Shown piece after piece: positions 24,558-35,250 of a stretch of 64,000 nucleotides of DNA. Source of the stretch: Dastarcus helophoroides (taxonomy: Eukaryota > Arthropoda > Insecta > Coleoptera > Bothrideridae); the NCBI GenBank assembly GCA_028583605.1, contig CM053327.1:39000626-39064625 (forward strand), given 5' to 3'. How positions within the stretch are numbered: the stretch's first letter is position 1; every line of letters begins with the position of its first letter. Under the pieces are notes generated by a model. The model saw only the letters and a list, made by a program, of their open reading frames with translations, did not search any database and was not told the origin of the DNA. The translations under genes were made by a program, and so were the position numbers.

Positions 24558-25239
24558 CTACCTTGATCAAAAAGTTCCCGGAATAACCACCGTGTAGCGC
24601 TCCCATTATTTCGATTCGAGTTGTGTTTTTTTGTTAAGTTGGTACATCTGTTGTTGATATTCCCGCCAAATCTTAGCGTCATAGCTTGACATTTGCAAAA
24701 GTTACGTAGCCAATAGTGCATCTATCTCTGTCTGTGTGTTGGCGATTTTTTACAATTTTAGAATTTCAGAAAGAGTATTATTTGGGCGTTATGAGATGTT
24801 TGCGGTGAAGCAATTTGCCGAAAGAGACCAGAATTGTGGGCAGGAAAACTCATGGATTTTGCGCCATGATAACGCAGCGTCGCACAACGCCATCATTAAA
24901 CAGTAATTTTTTGTGGAAAAATGCAACAAATACCATCCAACAGCCACCGAATTCACCTGATTTGGCTTCCTGTAACTTCTTTCTGTTTAATCGAATTAAA
25001 AAACCATTACGGGGAACGCGTTTCAGCAGCCGAGAGGAAGTAATGGAAAAATCGCAGGAAGCACTGATGGGCATACTGAAAACCGAATATAAAAAATGTT
25101 TCGAAGATTGGATCAAGCGCTGGCATAAGTTTGTTGCAGTCGATGGGGATTACTTTGAAGGGGACAATATAGATTTAGATGAATAAACTTGTATTTTTAA
25201 TTTTCTGAATAAATTCCGGGAACTTTTTGATCAAGGTAG
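24558..25239 (+). mobile_element. Mariner element, internally deleted (copy 1)
   Basis: The ends are inverted repeats CTACCTTGATCAAAAAGTTC and the mirror image at the right, flanked by TA (24556-24557, 25240-25241), the normal mariner duplication. At 682 bp it is about half of a full element (~1.3 kb). The N-terminal half of the transposase is gone. Confidence 0.92.
24840..25186 (+). pseudogene. Mariner transposase C-terminal half, dead (copy 1)
   Basis: The translation contains WILRHDNAASHN, with the second catalytic Asp in HDNA, followed by NTIQQPPNSPDLASCNFFLF, where the third catalytic position is Asn instead of Asp. The spacing from HD to that Asn is 34 residues, as in DD34D mariners. 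It ends FEDWIKRWHKFVAVDGDYFEGD, a typical mariner C-terminus, and a stop at 25184-25186. The reading frame shifts between HDNA and SNFLWKN. The first catalytic Asp lies in the deleted half. It cannot encode an active enzyme. Confidence 0.85.
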
Positions 25240-25245
25240 TATGCT

Positions 25246-25631
25246 TTAAACTAAGAGACAAAGAGACAAATATTCTGTAGTAATTTTGCAATGTTTTACT
25301 GTTTTGTAATAAACGAGTATGTTTGGAACTATATCAATTGCATCTGGAAACTTTTGAACGTATATCAGACCGTAATTTTTCATAAACTTTTTTGCATGCA
25401 TTTTAATTTTGAAATGCTTTTTGGATCTAACTATTATAGGAATTTTAGCCAACATTAACAAATGTTTAAACGAAATAGTACGCACAACAGAAATAACCCG
25501 AAATATACTTTAAAGTAAGAGACAAATATTCTGCGGTAATCTCGGAACGTTTCACTGTTTTGTAATAAACGAGTATGTTTGGGACTATATCAGTTGCATC
25601 TTGAATCTTTTTAACGTATATCACACAATAT
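25246..25631 (+). repeat. Satellite monomers between mariner and piggyBac-like copy 1
   Basis: About one and a half monomers of the 255-bp satellite run into the TTAA target site of the piggyBac-like element. Confidence 0.8.
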
Positions 25632-25635
25632 TTAA

Positions 25636-26226
25636 CCCGGCATGTGACACGTGGGGTGTGAGAAACCCCAACGTCTGAAAATGCATGCACAACGTTCTTA
25701 TAATTTAGTTTGCGCCCCTGCCCCGCCGATTAGCTTTCAATTGTGCATTTTTCAAGGCACCTGGACAGAAACGGCATTCGTCTAATGCACTTTAACGAAA
25801 AAACGTCGCTCTAAAATTGTTTGGGGTTGTATGATACCCCACGTGTCGGTTCTTGAAACTTTTTTTAGTGGTTACGTTTTTGGTTCTTCGTCTGCTGAAC
25901 AAGGTAAGAGCGACTTTTTCTGAGAGTTTTTGTTGCTAAATTTATAGTGCGTTTTCTTTTGCAACTATTTATCAAGATGTGTGAATGGTAAATGAAGCAA
26001 GATCGTCTATTAGCCTTATGGGAAGAGTCCGAGGCCGACCTACCTTTTATCGATGAAGACGACTTGGAAGGAAATGATGAAATCGACTAAATTAGTACCA
26101 ACACTGGACTATCCTAACCAGAAACAATTTCACGAAGAGTGAAGAGAGAGGCACAAGAAGAGAATGGTAAAATGGAAGAGGCAGAAGAAAACGAAAATAA
26201 CTTTTATAGGAAAAAATGGAACCAAC
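25636..26226 (+). mobile_element. piggyBac-like element, left part only (copy 1)
   Basis: After TTAA (25632-25635) comes CCCGGCATGTGACACGTGGG, the same terminal repeat as in the complete copy at 27950. The sequence runs parallel to that copy to GGAACCAA and is then cut by the tandem-duplication junction. The part of the ORF with the acidic stretch DEDDLEGNDEID is present. The right terminal repeat is missing. Confidence 0.85.
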
Positions 26227-26881
26227 TAACGGAGTATGTTTGGGACTATATCAATTGCATCTCTAATTTTTTATAACCTTGCCTGCTTGGTTTTTAATTA
26301 TAAAAGGCTTTTTTAACTTGACTATTTTAAAAACCTTAGGCAAACCTAACAAATGATTAAATGAAATAGTACGCACAACAGAAATAACCTAAAATATACT
26401 TTAGGATAAGAAACAACTCTTCTGTGGTAATCTTGAAATTTCTCACTCTTTTGTAATAACCGAGTACGTTTGGGACTATATCAATTGCATCTCTAGATTT
26501 TCATAACCCTGCTTGCTTGGTTTTTAATTATAAAATGCTTTTTTGACTTGATTATTTTAAAAATCTTAGGCAAACTTAACAAATGAATAAATGAAATAGT
26601 ACGCCCAACAGAAATAACAAGAAATATAATTTAGACTAAGAGACAAATATTCTGTGGTAATCTTAGAATGTTTCACTGTTTTGTAATAAAAGAGTATGTT
26701 TGGGACTATACCAGTTGCATCTCGAATCTTTCCAACGTATATCAGACCACAATATTACATAACCTTGTCTGCGTGTATTTTAATTATAGATGCTTTTTCA
26801 ATTTGACTATCATAAGAATCTTAGGCGACCTTAACAGATCATTAAACGAGAAAGTGCGCACAACAGAAATAACCAGAAATA

Positions 26882-27553
26882 CTACCTTGATCAAAAAGTT
26901 CCCGGAATAACTACCGTGTAGCGCTTCCATCGTTTCGATTCGAGTTGTTTTTTTTTTTGTTAAGTTGGTACATCTGTTGTTGATATTCCGTCCAAATTTT
27001 AGCGTCATAGCTTGACATTTGCAAAAGTTACGTAGCCAATAGTGCATCTATCTCTGTGTGTGTTGGCGATTTTTAACAATTTAAGAATTTTAGAAAGAGT
27101 ATTATTTGGGCGTTATGAGATGTTTGCGTGAAGCAATTTGCCGAAATAGACCACAATTGTGGGCAGAAAACTCATGGATTTTGCGCCATGATAACGCAGC
27201 GTCGCACAACGCCATCATTAAACGTAATTTTTTGTGGAAAAATGCAACAAATACCATCCAACAGCCACCGAAATCACCTGATTTGGCTTCCTGTAACTTT
27301 TTTCTGTTTAATCGAATTTAGAAACCATTACGAAGAACGCGTTTCAGGAGCCGAGAGGAAGTAATGGAAAAATCGCAGGAAGCACTGATGGGCATACCGA
27401 ATATAAAAAATGTTTCGAAGATTGGATCAAGCGCTGGCATAAGTTTGTTGCAGTCGATGGGGATTACTTTGAAGGGGACAATATAGATTTAGATAAATAA
27501 ACTTGTATTTTTAATTTTCTGAATAAATTCCGGGAACTTTTTGATCAAGGTAG
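26882..27553 (+). mobile_element. Mariner element, internally deleted (copy 2)
   Basis: It has the same terminal repeats and TA flanks (26880-26881, 27554-27555) as copy 1 and nearly identical sequence, with small indels. The transposase fragment (27106-27321) keeps HDNAASHNAIIK and SPDLASCN but stops after FLFNRI where a Lys codon became TAG. It arose with copy 1 by tandem duplication, not by a second transposition. Confidence 0.9.
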
Positions 27554-27949
27554 TATGCTTTGAACTAAGAGACAAAGAGACAAATATTCTGTAGTAATTT
27601 TGCAATGTTTTACTGTTTTGTAATAAACGAGTATGTTTGGAACTATATCAATTGCATCTGGAAACTTTTGAACGTATATCAGACCGTAATTTTTCATAAA
27701 CTTTTTTGCATGCATTTTAACTTTCAAATGCTTTTTGGATCTAACTATTATAGGAATTTTAGCCAACATTAACAAATGTTTAAACGAAATAGTATGCACA
27801 ACAAAAATAACCCGAAATATACTTTAAAGTAAGAGACAAATATTCTGCGGTAATCTCGGAACGTTTCACTGTTTTGTAATAAATGAGTATGTTTGGGACT
27901 ATATCAGTTGCATCTTGAATCTTTTTAACGTATATCACACAATATTTAA

Positions 27950-29274
27950 CCCGGCATGTGACACGTGGGGTGTGAGAAACCCCAACGTCTGAAAATGCAT
28001 GCACAACTTTCTTATAATTTAGTTTGCGCCCCTGCCCCGCCGATTAGCTTCCAATTGTGCATTTTTCAAGGCACCTGGACAGAAACGGCATCCATCTAAT
28101 GCACTTTAACGCAAAAACGTCGCTTTAAAATTGTTTGGGGTTGTATGATACCCCACGTGTCGGTTCTTGAAACTTTTTTTAGTGGTTACGTTTTTGGTTC
28201 TTCGTCTGCTGAACAAGGTAAGAGCGACTTTTTCTGAGAGTTTTTGTTGCTAAATTTATAGTGCGTTTTCTTTTGTAACTATTTATCAAGATGTGTGAAT
28301 GGTAAATGGAAGCAAGATCAGTCTATTAGCCTTATGGGAAGAGTCCGAGGCCAACCATCCTTTTATCGATGAAGACGACTTGGAAGGAAATGATGAAATC
28401 GACTAAATTAGTACCAACACTGGACTATCCTAACCTAGAAACAACTTCAGGAAGCGAAGAGGTGAAGAGAGAGGCACAAGAAGAGAATGGTGAAAATGGA
28501 AGAGGCAGAAGAAAACGAAAATAACTTTTATAGGAAAAAATGGAACCAAATGGAGTAAAAAAACACCAAATAAAAATGTTAGAACCAGATCTGAAAATAT
28601 TGTAACTTACTTGGCAGGGATGAAGGTTAATCGAAAGAAGACTAAAACGCCAATAGAATGTTTTCAGCTTCTTATACTCATAGATGAAGAAATGATAGCA
28701 GCTACTGTAAGAAATACAAATTATTGAATCGCCAAGAAATCTGAAAAATGGAAAAATTCGCCACGTTACGTCGAAACGACAGTGACAGAAATCAAGAAGG
28801 TAAAAAACGTGTGTGAAGCCTGCAGTGCTATCGTATGTCTTAAGAATTCATTACAACACTTACAAAAAAGTGTGGAAAATTTCTCGAATTCGATTCCCAC
28901 TAACGTAATAACTTTTTCACATATACCAATGGATTTTATATTTTATTAAAAATTGTGATTTTGTAATTTCGGTTATCATATGACACAAAATAATAACAGT
29001 TTGCTTTGTATTTTAAAACTTAGACTCTATAAAATAGTGCATATTTTATAGAAACAAATATATGTTTAAATTATTAATGTATCTTTGGCAAAAATATAAA
29101 TACTTCTTTTACTTTTTTGGTTTCATTTTATAGAGATAACTCACAAGTTAACAAAAATTAAATAAGTAGCCCTAAATATTTATAGAAATTATTAAAATAT
29201 CATTTTGAAATTGGGGTGTCCTGACACCCCACCTGTCGGAAGGTGAAAAAAAAATTGACGTGTCACATGCCGGG
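27950..29274 (+). mobile_element. piggyBac-like transposon, internally deleted, complete ends (copy 2)
   Basis: The element lies between TTAA at 27946-27949 and TTAA at 29275-29278. The left end CCCGGCATGTGACACGT is matched by its reverse complement at the right end (ACGTGTCACATGCCGGG). Just inside, GGGGTGTGAGAAACCCC and GGGGTGTCCTGACACCCC form subterminal hairpins. At 1325 bp it is about half the usual 2.4 kb. Flanking satellite (AATATT...TAACCTTGTC) rejoins into a normal monomer, so the insertion site was the satellite. Confidence 0.92.
28340..28860 (+). pseudogene. piggyBac transposase remnants (acidic N-terminus, core start, Cys motif)
   Basis: Three pieces can be read. The first, about 28335-28407, gives LWEESE...FIDEDDLEGNDEID, the acidic N-terminal type of stretch in these transposases. 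The second, 28548-28726, starts KWSKKTPNKNVRTR, continues ENIVTYLAGMK and TPIECFQLLI, and ends RNTNY before a stop; it matches the beginning of the DDE_Tnp_1_7 domain. The third, around 28800-28845, gives VKNVCEACSAIVC, like the cysteine motif at the C-terminus. The catalytic Asp region between the last two is deleted, and stops and frameshifts separate the pieces. Confidence 0.75.
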
Positions 29275-29278
29275 TTAA

Positions 29279-29781
29279 TAACCTTGTCTGCATTTATTTT
29301 AATTATGGAATGCTGTTTCGACTTGACTATTATAAGAATTTTAAGTGACCTTAACAAATGATTAAATAAAATAATACGCACAACAGAAATAACTTGAAAT
29401 ATACTTTGGAGTAAAAGACAAATATTCTGTGGTAATCTTAGAATGTTCCACTGTTTCGTAATAAACGAGTATGTTTGGGACTATATCAATTGCATCTCGA
29501 ATCCTCTAATGGTATATTAGTCGGAATTTTTCTGAACTTTATTTACATTTATTTTAATTATAAAATGCTTTTTTCACTTGACTATCATAAGAATCAGAGG
29601 CGACCTTAACAAATAATTAAACCAAACCGCACAACAGAAATAACCTAAAATATACTTTAGAGTAGGAAACAAATATTCTGTGGTAATTTTAGAATGTTTT
29701 ATTGTTTTGTAATAAACGAGTATGTTTGAGACTATTCCAGTTGCTTCTCGCATCTTTCTAACGTATATCAGACGACAATAT
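29279..29781 (+). repeat. Satellite monomers between piggyBac-like element and LTR
   Basis: Two monomers of the 255-bp satellite with the usual landmarks. Confidence 0.8.
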
Positions 29782-30133
29782 TGTAATAAAATGTAGTTAT
29801 AAAGTTTAGTTGGGAAATTTCTAGAAAATTTGATAAAGGGGAAGCGACCGCAATAATAAATAAACAAAAGATAAGAGCTTCAGAAATTTTGGCAAACGAT
29901 AGGCCTTATCTGCTAAATTTTTCTTAAACCCGAATGGGAATCTATATATAGGGGGTCCAGTCGTCCTGCGCTCAGTTAATTAGTCAAGTTAGTTAGAAGT
30001 CAACGAATAAGTTAGTTAGTTGGTTCCTTAATCAGTGTTAGTGAATTGCAATTGTAGTGTTCCGAATTTGGTTTTAAAATAAAGTGCTTACAATTTAGCA
30101 AGTGTTAATCATTCGAACCGATAACGCGCAATA
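29782..30133 (+). mobile_element. Solo LTR, family A, inserted in satellite, ATAT duplication
   Basis: The 352-bp LTR starts TGTAATAAAATGTAG and ends GCGCAATA. It is flanked by ATAT at 29778-29781 and 30134-30137. It contains TCTATATATAGGGGG (TATA-like) and TTAAAATAAAGTGC (poly(A)-signal-like). The flanking satellite words ACAATAT and ATTTTATAACTTTGTC join into a normal monomer, proving insertion into the array. Confidence 0.85.
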
Positions 30134-31002
30134 ATATTTTATAACTTTGTCTGCATGGATCTTATTTATGAAATGTTTCTTTGACTTGATTATCATTAGA
30201 ATCTTAGGCGACCTTAAGAAATAATTAAATAAAATAGTACGCACAACAAAAATAACCAGAAATATACTTTAAATAAAGAGACAAATATTCTGTGGTAATC
30301 TTGCAATGTTTCACTGTTTTGTAATAAACGAGTATGTTTGGGACTATATTAATAGCATCTTGAATCTTTTGAGCGTATATCAGACCGAAATTTTTTATAA
30401 CCTTGTCTACATGGATTTTAATTATTGAATGCTTTTTCGACTTGACTATCATAGGAATCTTAGGCGACCTTTACAAATAATTAAATAGTACACACAACAG
30501 AAATAACCTGAAATATACTTATGAGTAAGAGACAAATATTCTGTGGTAATCTTGGAATTTTTCACTGTTTTGTAATAACCGAGTATGTTTGGGACTATAT
30601 CAATTGCATCTCTTATTTTTCATAACCTTGCCTGCTTGGTTTTTAATTATAAAATGCTTTTTTAACTTGACAATTTTAAAAATCTTAGGCAAACCTAACA
30701 AATGATTAAATGAAATAGTACGCAACAGAAATAAACTAAAATATACTTTAGTATAAGAAACAACTATTCTATGGTAATCTTGAAATTTTTCACTGTTTTG
30801 TAATAACCGAGTACGTTTGGGACTCTATCAATTGCATCTCTAACCCTGCCTGCTTGGTTTTTAATTATAAAATGCTTTTTTGACTTGATTATTTTAAGAA
30901 TCTTAGGCAAACTTAACAAACGATTAAATGAAGTAGTACGCATAACAGAAATAACCTAAAATATACTTTAGGATAAAAAACAAATATTCTGTGGTAATCT
31001 AA

Positions 31003-31206
31003 GGGTGCATTTAGATATGATATTTTATTCCGTACATTTTTTTCTGACATAATGTCAACTATTTTGAGGGAAGCTATCCAAGACTTACTTACACAGCTGG
31101 GAGGGGATAGATTCTTTTAAGATAGTTGACACTTATGCCAGAGAGAAAATATATATTATGTCAGAAAGAAATATAAGAAATAGTGTCTAGTATAAACGCA
31201 CCCTTA
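31003..31206 (+). mobile_element. MITE in satellite (copy 1), GGGTGC...GCACCC ends
   Basis: A ~200-bp block interrupts the satellite word GGTAATCTTAGAATG. It begins AAGGGTGCATTTA and ends TAAACGCACCCTT, a terminal inverted repeat. The centre is itself palindromic, with GACATAATGTCAACTAT mirrored by ATAGTTGACACTTAT. No ORF is present. Confidence 0.8.
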
Positions 31207-31302
31207 GAATGTTTCACTGTTTTGTAATAAACGAGTATGTTTGAAATAACATTAATTGCATCTTGAATCTTTTAAACGTATGTCAAACTAAAATTATTAC
31301 AC

Positions 31303-31436
31303 ACTTTATTCCATACTACTCTCTGACATAAGTGTCGACTATCCTGAGAGAAGCTATTCGAGACTTATCTACATAGCTGGGAGGAGATAGCTTCTCTTAA
31401 GATAGTTGACACTTATTTTAGAGAGAAAATATATAT
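31303..31436 (+). mobile_element. MITE copy 2, left part, split by a Penelope-like insertion
   Basis: The sequence from TTTATTCCATACTACTCTCT to AGAGAGAAAATATATAT aligns with the MITE at 31003-31206. Its right part resumes at about 32098 and ends AAACGCACCGTTAG near 32159. The word AAAATATATAT is present on both sides of the inserted block, as a target-site duplication of about 11 bp. Confidence 0.8.
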
Positions 31437-31653
31437 GATAACGAAGGCTTCCACGGCCAGAGTCAGTACAGGATATACTTCTTCCGGGATTGGACCATGT
31501 CAATATTTCAATTTATCCAATATTCCCAATTACTATAATAGGAAGATACGCGAGGCCATCCAAATCCAAAAATTCCCCAAAAACATCAACAGAGACGAAG
31601 GTTACATGTTTTCCTCCACCTGGAAACCAACCATCGGAAATCTTCGGAAGTGA
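31435..31653 (+). pseudogene. C-terminal fragment of Penelope-like GIY-YIG endonuclease ORF
   Basis: The last part of the translation reads YNRKIREAIQIQKFP, then NINRDEGYMFSSTWKPTI. This matches the very conserved end of the GIY-YIG domain in Penelope-like elements (R-x-I-REAIEI-x-K, N-x-NR-x-x-GY, S-x-x-W-x-P). The catalytic GIY and YIG region and the reverse transcriptase are absent because the copy is 5'-truncated. The first 20 codons may not belong to the original frame. Confidence 0.75.
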
Positions 31654-32098
31654 TCGCACAGACGCGTGGTATATAAAGTTTCCCTTTCCCACTTTCCTGT
31701 CAGAAGAGTTTCGCCTCTGGTATGATGGACATACTGAGTTACCGTGCTCTTCTGCCTAAACTTTCTTTTGTACCAAGTTTCAATTCAGAAGAGTTTCGCC
31801 TCTGGTATGGTGGACATACTGAGTTACCGTGCTCTTCTGTCTAAACTTTCTTATCCTTTGTACCAATTTTCAATTCAGAAGATTTTCGCCTCTGGTATGG
31901 TGGACATACTGAGTTACCGTGCTCTGATGTTTTGAAATTGGCCTTTTATTTTTATTTTTCTTTTGTGCATATTCCCTCATATTCCTCTTTTCATCTATTT
32001 TTCTTTTCTTTGTTCCTGAAGAAGCCCCCTACGATGGTGGGCGAAACGTCGAACACTTTTAGTAGTTCTTTGACACGGTCCAATCCCGAAAGAAGTAG
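31437..32098 (+). mobile_element. Penelope-like element, 3' end (GIY-YIG tail, tandem repeats, hammerhead-like motif)
   Basis: The block carries the end of a Penelope-like reverse transcriptase/endonuclease ORF, then three ~87-bp tandem repeats (31700, 31785, 31875) each with TTTCGCCTCTGGTATG and GACATACTGAGTTACCGTGC, and then a conserved motif near its end. CTTCCGGGATTGGACC near 31483 is mirrored by GGTCCAATCCCGAAAG near 32077. It is inserted in a MITE that is itself inserted in satellite. Confidence 0.7.
32014..32052 (+). ncRNA. Hammerhead-ribozyme-like motif in Penelope-like 3' region
   Basis: CCTGAAGAAG is followed by a GC-rich hairpin (GCCCCC and GGTGGGC) and CGAAACGTC. CTGAAGA fits the hammerhead core CUGANGA and GAAA fits the second core strand. 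Hammerhead ribozymes are known in Penelope-like elements. One extra base between CTGAAGA and the hairpin departs from the standard fold, so activity is uncertain. Confidence 0.4.
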
Positions 32099-32960
32099 AA
32101 AATATATATTATGTCAAAGGGAAATACACGGAATAGTGTCTAGTATAAACGCACCGTTAGAATGTTTCACTGTTTTGTAATAAACGAGTATGTTTGGGAT
32201 TAAATCAATTGCATCTTGAATCTTTTGAACATGTATCAAACTAAAATTATTCATAACCTTGTCTGCATAAATTTTAATTATGGGATGCTTTGACTATCAA
32301 TAGAATCTTAGGCGATCTTAGCGACTTGATTAATCAAAATAACACGCACAATAAAAATAACCAAAAATATACTTTAAAGTAAGGAGACTAATATTCTGTG
32401 GTAATTTAAAATGTTTTGCTGTTTTGTAATAAACGAGTATGTTTGGGATTGTACCAATTGTATCTTGAACTCTTGGAATCTATAGTAGTTTAAAATTACT
32501 TGCAACTCCATTGTGTCGATTTTAGTATTTATAAAATGCTATTTTCATTTGCCTACTGCAGGAATTTTGGACAACATTAACAACTGATTTTTGAAAACAA
32601 TCAACATAATAGAAATTACCAGAAATAAACTTTACAGTAAAAGACAAATATTTTGTGGTAATCATAATTTATTCTCATTGTCTTTTAATAAGCGAGTATG
32701 TTTGGGACTATACAAATTGTATCCTTAACTCTTTTAACGAATAACAGACAATAATTTTTCACAACCTAGTTTGCATATATTTTTATAATGGAATACTTTT
32801 TTGATTTGCATATTATAAACAATTTTGACAACCTTGATAATTGATTAAACAAAAAATTAATACAGCACAATATACTTTTTAGTAAAAAACAAAAATTTTG
32901 CAATAATCTGAAAATATTTACTTTAATTTTAGCAAATATTTAAAATAACTTGTCTTCGCG

Positions 32961-35077
32961 TTCGTTCTCTATTAACTTAAATAACTTTGAATCTTAAAAA
33001 ATAAACCATCGTTTTAAAATTCAGTTATTCTCTCTCATTTTCAGACGTCAACCTTGTTTGCTTCAGCTATTTCGTAATCTTGTAAGTCAAGAAGTTTGAA
33101 ACGACCCCATAACTGTAGTAGTTCGCATAGGAATGCGTCGTTATTAATGTGAGCTTGACATCGCCAGCAAATTGCCAAACAATACATAATCCAATCTTCA
33201 TTTAGGTCTACCCTAAGCTTCTTAAAATGACAGAATAAATTATGCTCTCGTACGAACGGTACACATTTTAAATGGAGACGTTAATTCGTCGGACAAGTAT
33301 GCGAGGGATGTAAGCTTTTGTTAAAACGATCCTCCGGCTTGTAAAACGTCCGACGAATTTTAACACAACGTTTCATCCTTTCCATCTCGCATAACCCCTC
33401 TAACGACGAGAGATGCGGTGTGTTATTGACACGGAACGCAAAGTTATTAACCGAACAAAAGATTTCCGACAATCAACGCAACAAATTAAATTAAAACGGG
33501 GAAAGGTATCTCTTGTGCGAGTCGAACAATAAAATTAGCGCCGTCATCGAATTTAGGCAAAGAACATAAGACGACGTTTCGGGTGGTTTTCGAGGTGGGA
33601 ATTCCATTGAATAACATGGCAGGGAGGTTAATTAAAATTAGAGGTTGCCAGAAGTAGGTCGAAGCCGGAGGACTGCCAAAGAATTTCACCTTTGGAGCAT
33701 TAAAATTGATATTGAGAAATTATCCGGATGTTTGGTGCAATTTATGGAGGCTACCGTGAAGCCGCGCAAATAGTTTCCACGCTTGCGACAGACGAAAAAG
33801 AATTCCGGGTTTTGTCCTGAACATTTTTCCAAAAAATTAACATAAACGTCCGAGCGACCACCGATCATGAACTAATTTAGGTTTTCTATAACGTGAAACA
33901 CTAAAGAAATTTCTTAGTAGATAGACAATGCGGTTTCCAACCCAAAAATAGGACTTTTGGATAACCTCGTTTAACTAAAACATTGGTATTGCGTTTATTA
34001 ATTTTAATTTTGACATAAGAATAATTATTTCAATTGAAAAATAAATAAGCTAAATTCAGTTTTGTAAAAATATTACCGATTGCAATTTTGCATTTTGTTT
34101 ACTTATTTGAATTTAGGAATACATTTTATCTCGTAGGTTACCCGTGTGCTGTATAAAAATTAGTAATCATTATTTTAAAGTGTCGCCACTATCGACTGTC
34201 GGCAGCTTTTCTGAAAAATAGATTCAAAAGCGTGTCATAATTGCCCCGAATGCAAACAGTCAACGGATACCTTCGTCAGCGAAATAAACGAAATGGATAA
34301 ATAGCTGACGCTGGTGCTTGTTAAACTAACGCCCCTTTCGAGAACAAAGCAAATGGCTCACGAGGGAAATAAAGTTATGTACGAATATAGAGAAGAAATG
34401 TATCGCTTATTTCCTCGTATCCGATAGGAATTTGACTTCGTGCAGCAGACGTCGTTCCTGGTGTAACGCCGCCGACTCCTTAACGTCAAAAAATGCAGAT
34501 TGATATTTCGCTTTCGCAACAGTAACACGAGTTATTTCTCGAAGCGAAATCGATTTTTTAAATTCTCATTTCAGACGGCGTTACTCGAATTAGTCAAGTT
34601 AATCCTTGTGCTGCAAAACGAGACGATAAAGTGCGGAATGTCCGAACGATAGCGTCCGATAAAAAATTTTATTTCGCTTCTTGTCGCTTCTGAAATACGG
34701 GCGAATGTAAAAGCTATTTAAAAAGCCTGCTTTTTAAGCTTAAAATGCCGGGCATCTACTGTAGAAAAAAAACTGACTCGAGTTGCAACGAGCAATTATT
34801 CTTGGGACGAATTTATGTATAACTTAAATAGAAGAGCGCTGCTTCCGCGATGTAATCAAACTACTTCTTCTCCACTAAATTATGACGAATGTTAAAGTTT
34901 AAGCGAGTTCGTATCCACGGTCTGACAACTTACTTAAATCCGAGTAAAATTAAACTTTAAACCTGATTTTTATTTTATCGCGGTTTGGGAAATTGGGCAG
35001 TTGTTTCGGGGGTAAAGTGAGGGTTGGATATCATTAATTTAATTCATTCGAATCGTTAGGAAATCGCGCTTACTCAC
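32961..35077. other. dpr intron flanking the Ig1 N-terminal exon, no other gene
   Basis: Non-repetitive DNA with no conserved coding segment; ORFs of 60-67 residues on the minus strand show no motif. It separates the satellite from the exon ending at 35078. Confidence 0.5.
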
Positions 35078-35250
35078 CGTCCTGTCTCCTGGATGTTTAA
35101 CGCGACAGTTGAGGATTGTCGATTGACCGACGACTGCGGTGACGTTTCGTGGTCCTGCATCATCAAAGTAGGGCCTTTGGGAGCCCGTTTTCACTGACTC
35201 GACGAATCTCGACTTCGATCCCTCTGACGTGCCCAGCAAATTGTTCGTCG
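35078..35250 (-). CDS. dpr: Dpr-family gene, exon encoding the linker and N-terminal part of Ig1
   Basis: This is the most 5' exon recognised (173 nt, visible residues 1-57). A linker of about 25 residues is followed by PYFDDAGPRNVTAVVGQ and Cys48 in ILNCRVK, the first half of Ig1. Asn35 (NVT) is a possible glycosylation site. The acceptor is CCGTTTTCAG at 35251. The donor ACG|GTGAGTAAG is near-perfect and phase 0, joining in frame to VSWMRKRD about 19.4 kb downstream. Reading through this donor gives a false ORF tail. An upstream exon with the start codon and signal peptide must exist because this exon opens with the last two bases of a codon; I did not find it between 35250 and 64000. Confidence 0.92.

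Larger units (their letters stand above)
23908..28548 (+). repeat. 2.32-kb tandem duplication carrying mariner and piggyBac pieces
   Basis: Unit 1 (about 23908-26226) and unit 2 (about 26230-28548) match in order: satellite, mariner (24558 and 26882), satellite, piggyBac left end (25632 and 27946). Offsets are 2314-2324 bp. Unit 1 stops inside the piggyBac-like element, at GGAACCAA. There the sequence jumps to GGAGTATGTTTGG, the satellite word that opens unit 1. In unit 2 the element continues (GGAACCAAATGGAGTAAA). Both breakpoints share GGAGTA, suggesting a short-homology junction. Confidence 0.85.
22081..32960 (+). repeat. ~255-bp satellite array (array 1) inside the dpr Ig1 intron
   Basis: The conserved landmark TCTGTGGTAATCTTA recurs at 22441, 22698, 22954 and 23209, a period of 255-257 bp. 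Each monomer contains TGTTTCACTGTTTTGTAATA, GAGTATGTTTGGGACTATAT, ACGTATATCAGACC, CATAACCTTGTCTGC, GAATCTTAGGCGACCTTAAC and GTACGCACAACAGAAATAAC. Monomers face one way. The array is broken by mariner, piggyBac-like, LTR, MITE and Penelope-like insertions listed separately, and decays after about 32.4 kb. Short ORFs of 65-98 residues with KYCGLIYV or YYKTVKH on the minus strand are monomer translations, not genes. Confidence 0.9.

Noticed and set aside
22081..32960. CRISPR-like regular repeats
   Set aside because: The repeat is a 255-bp contiguous satellite in a eukaryotic intron, with no short-repeat/spacer pattern.
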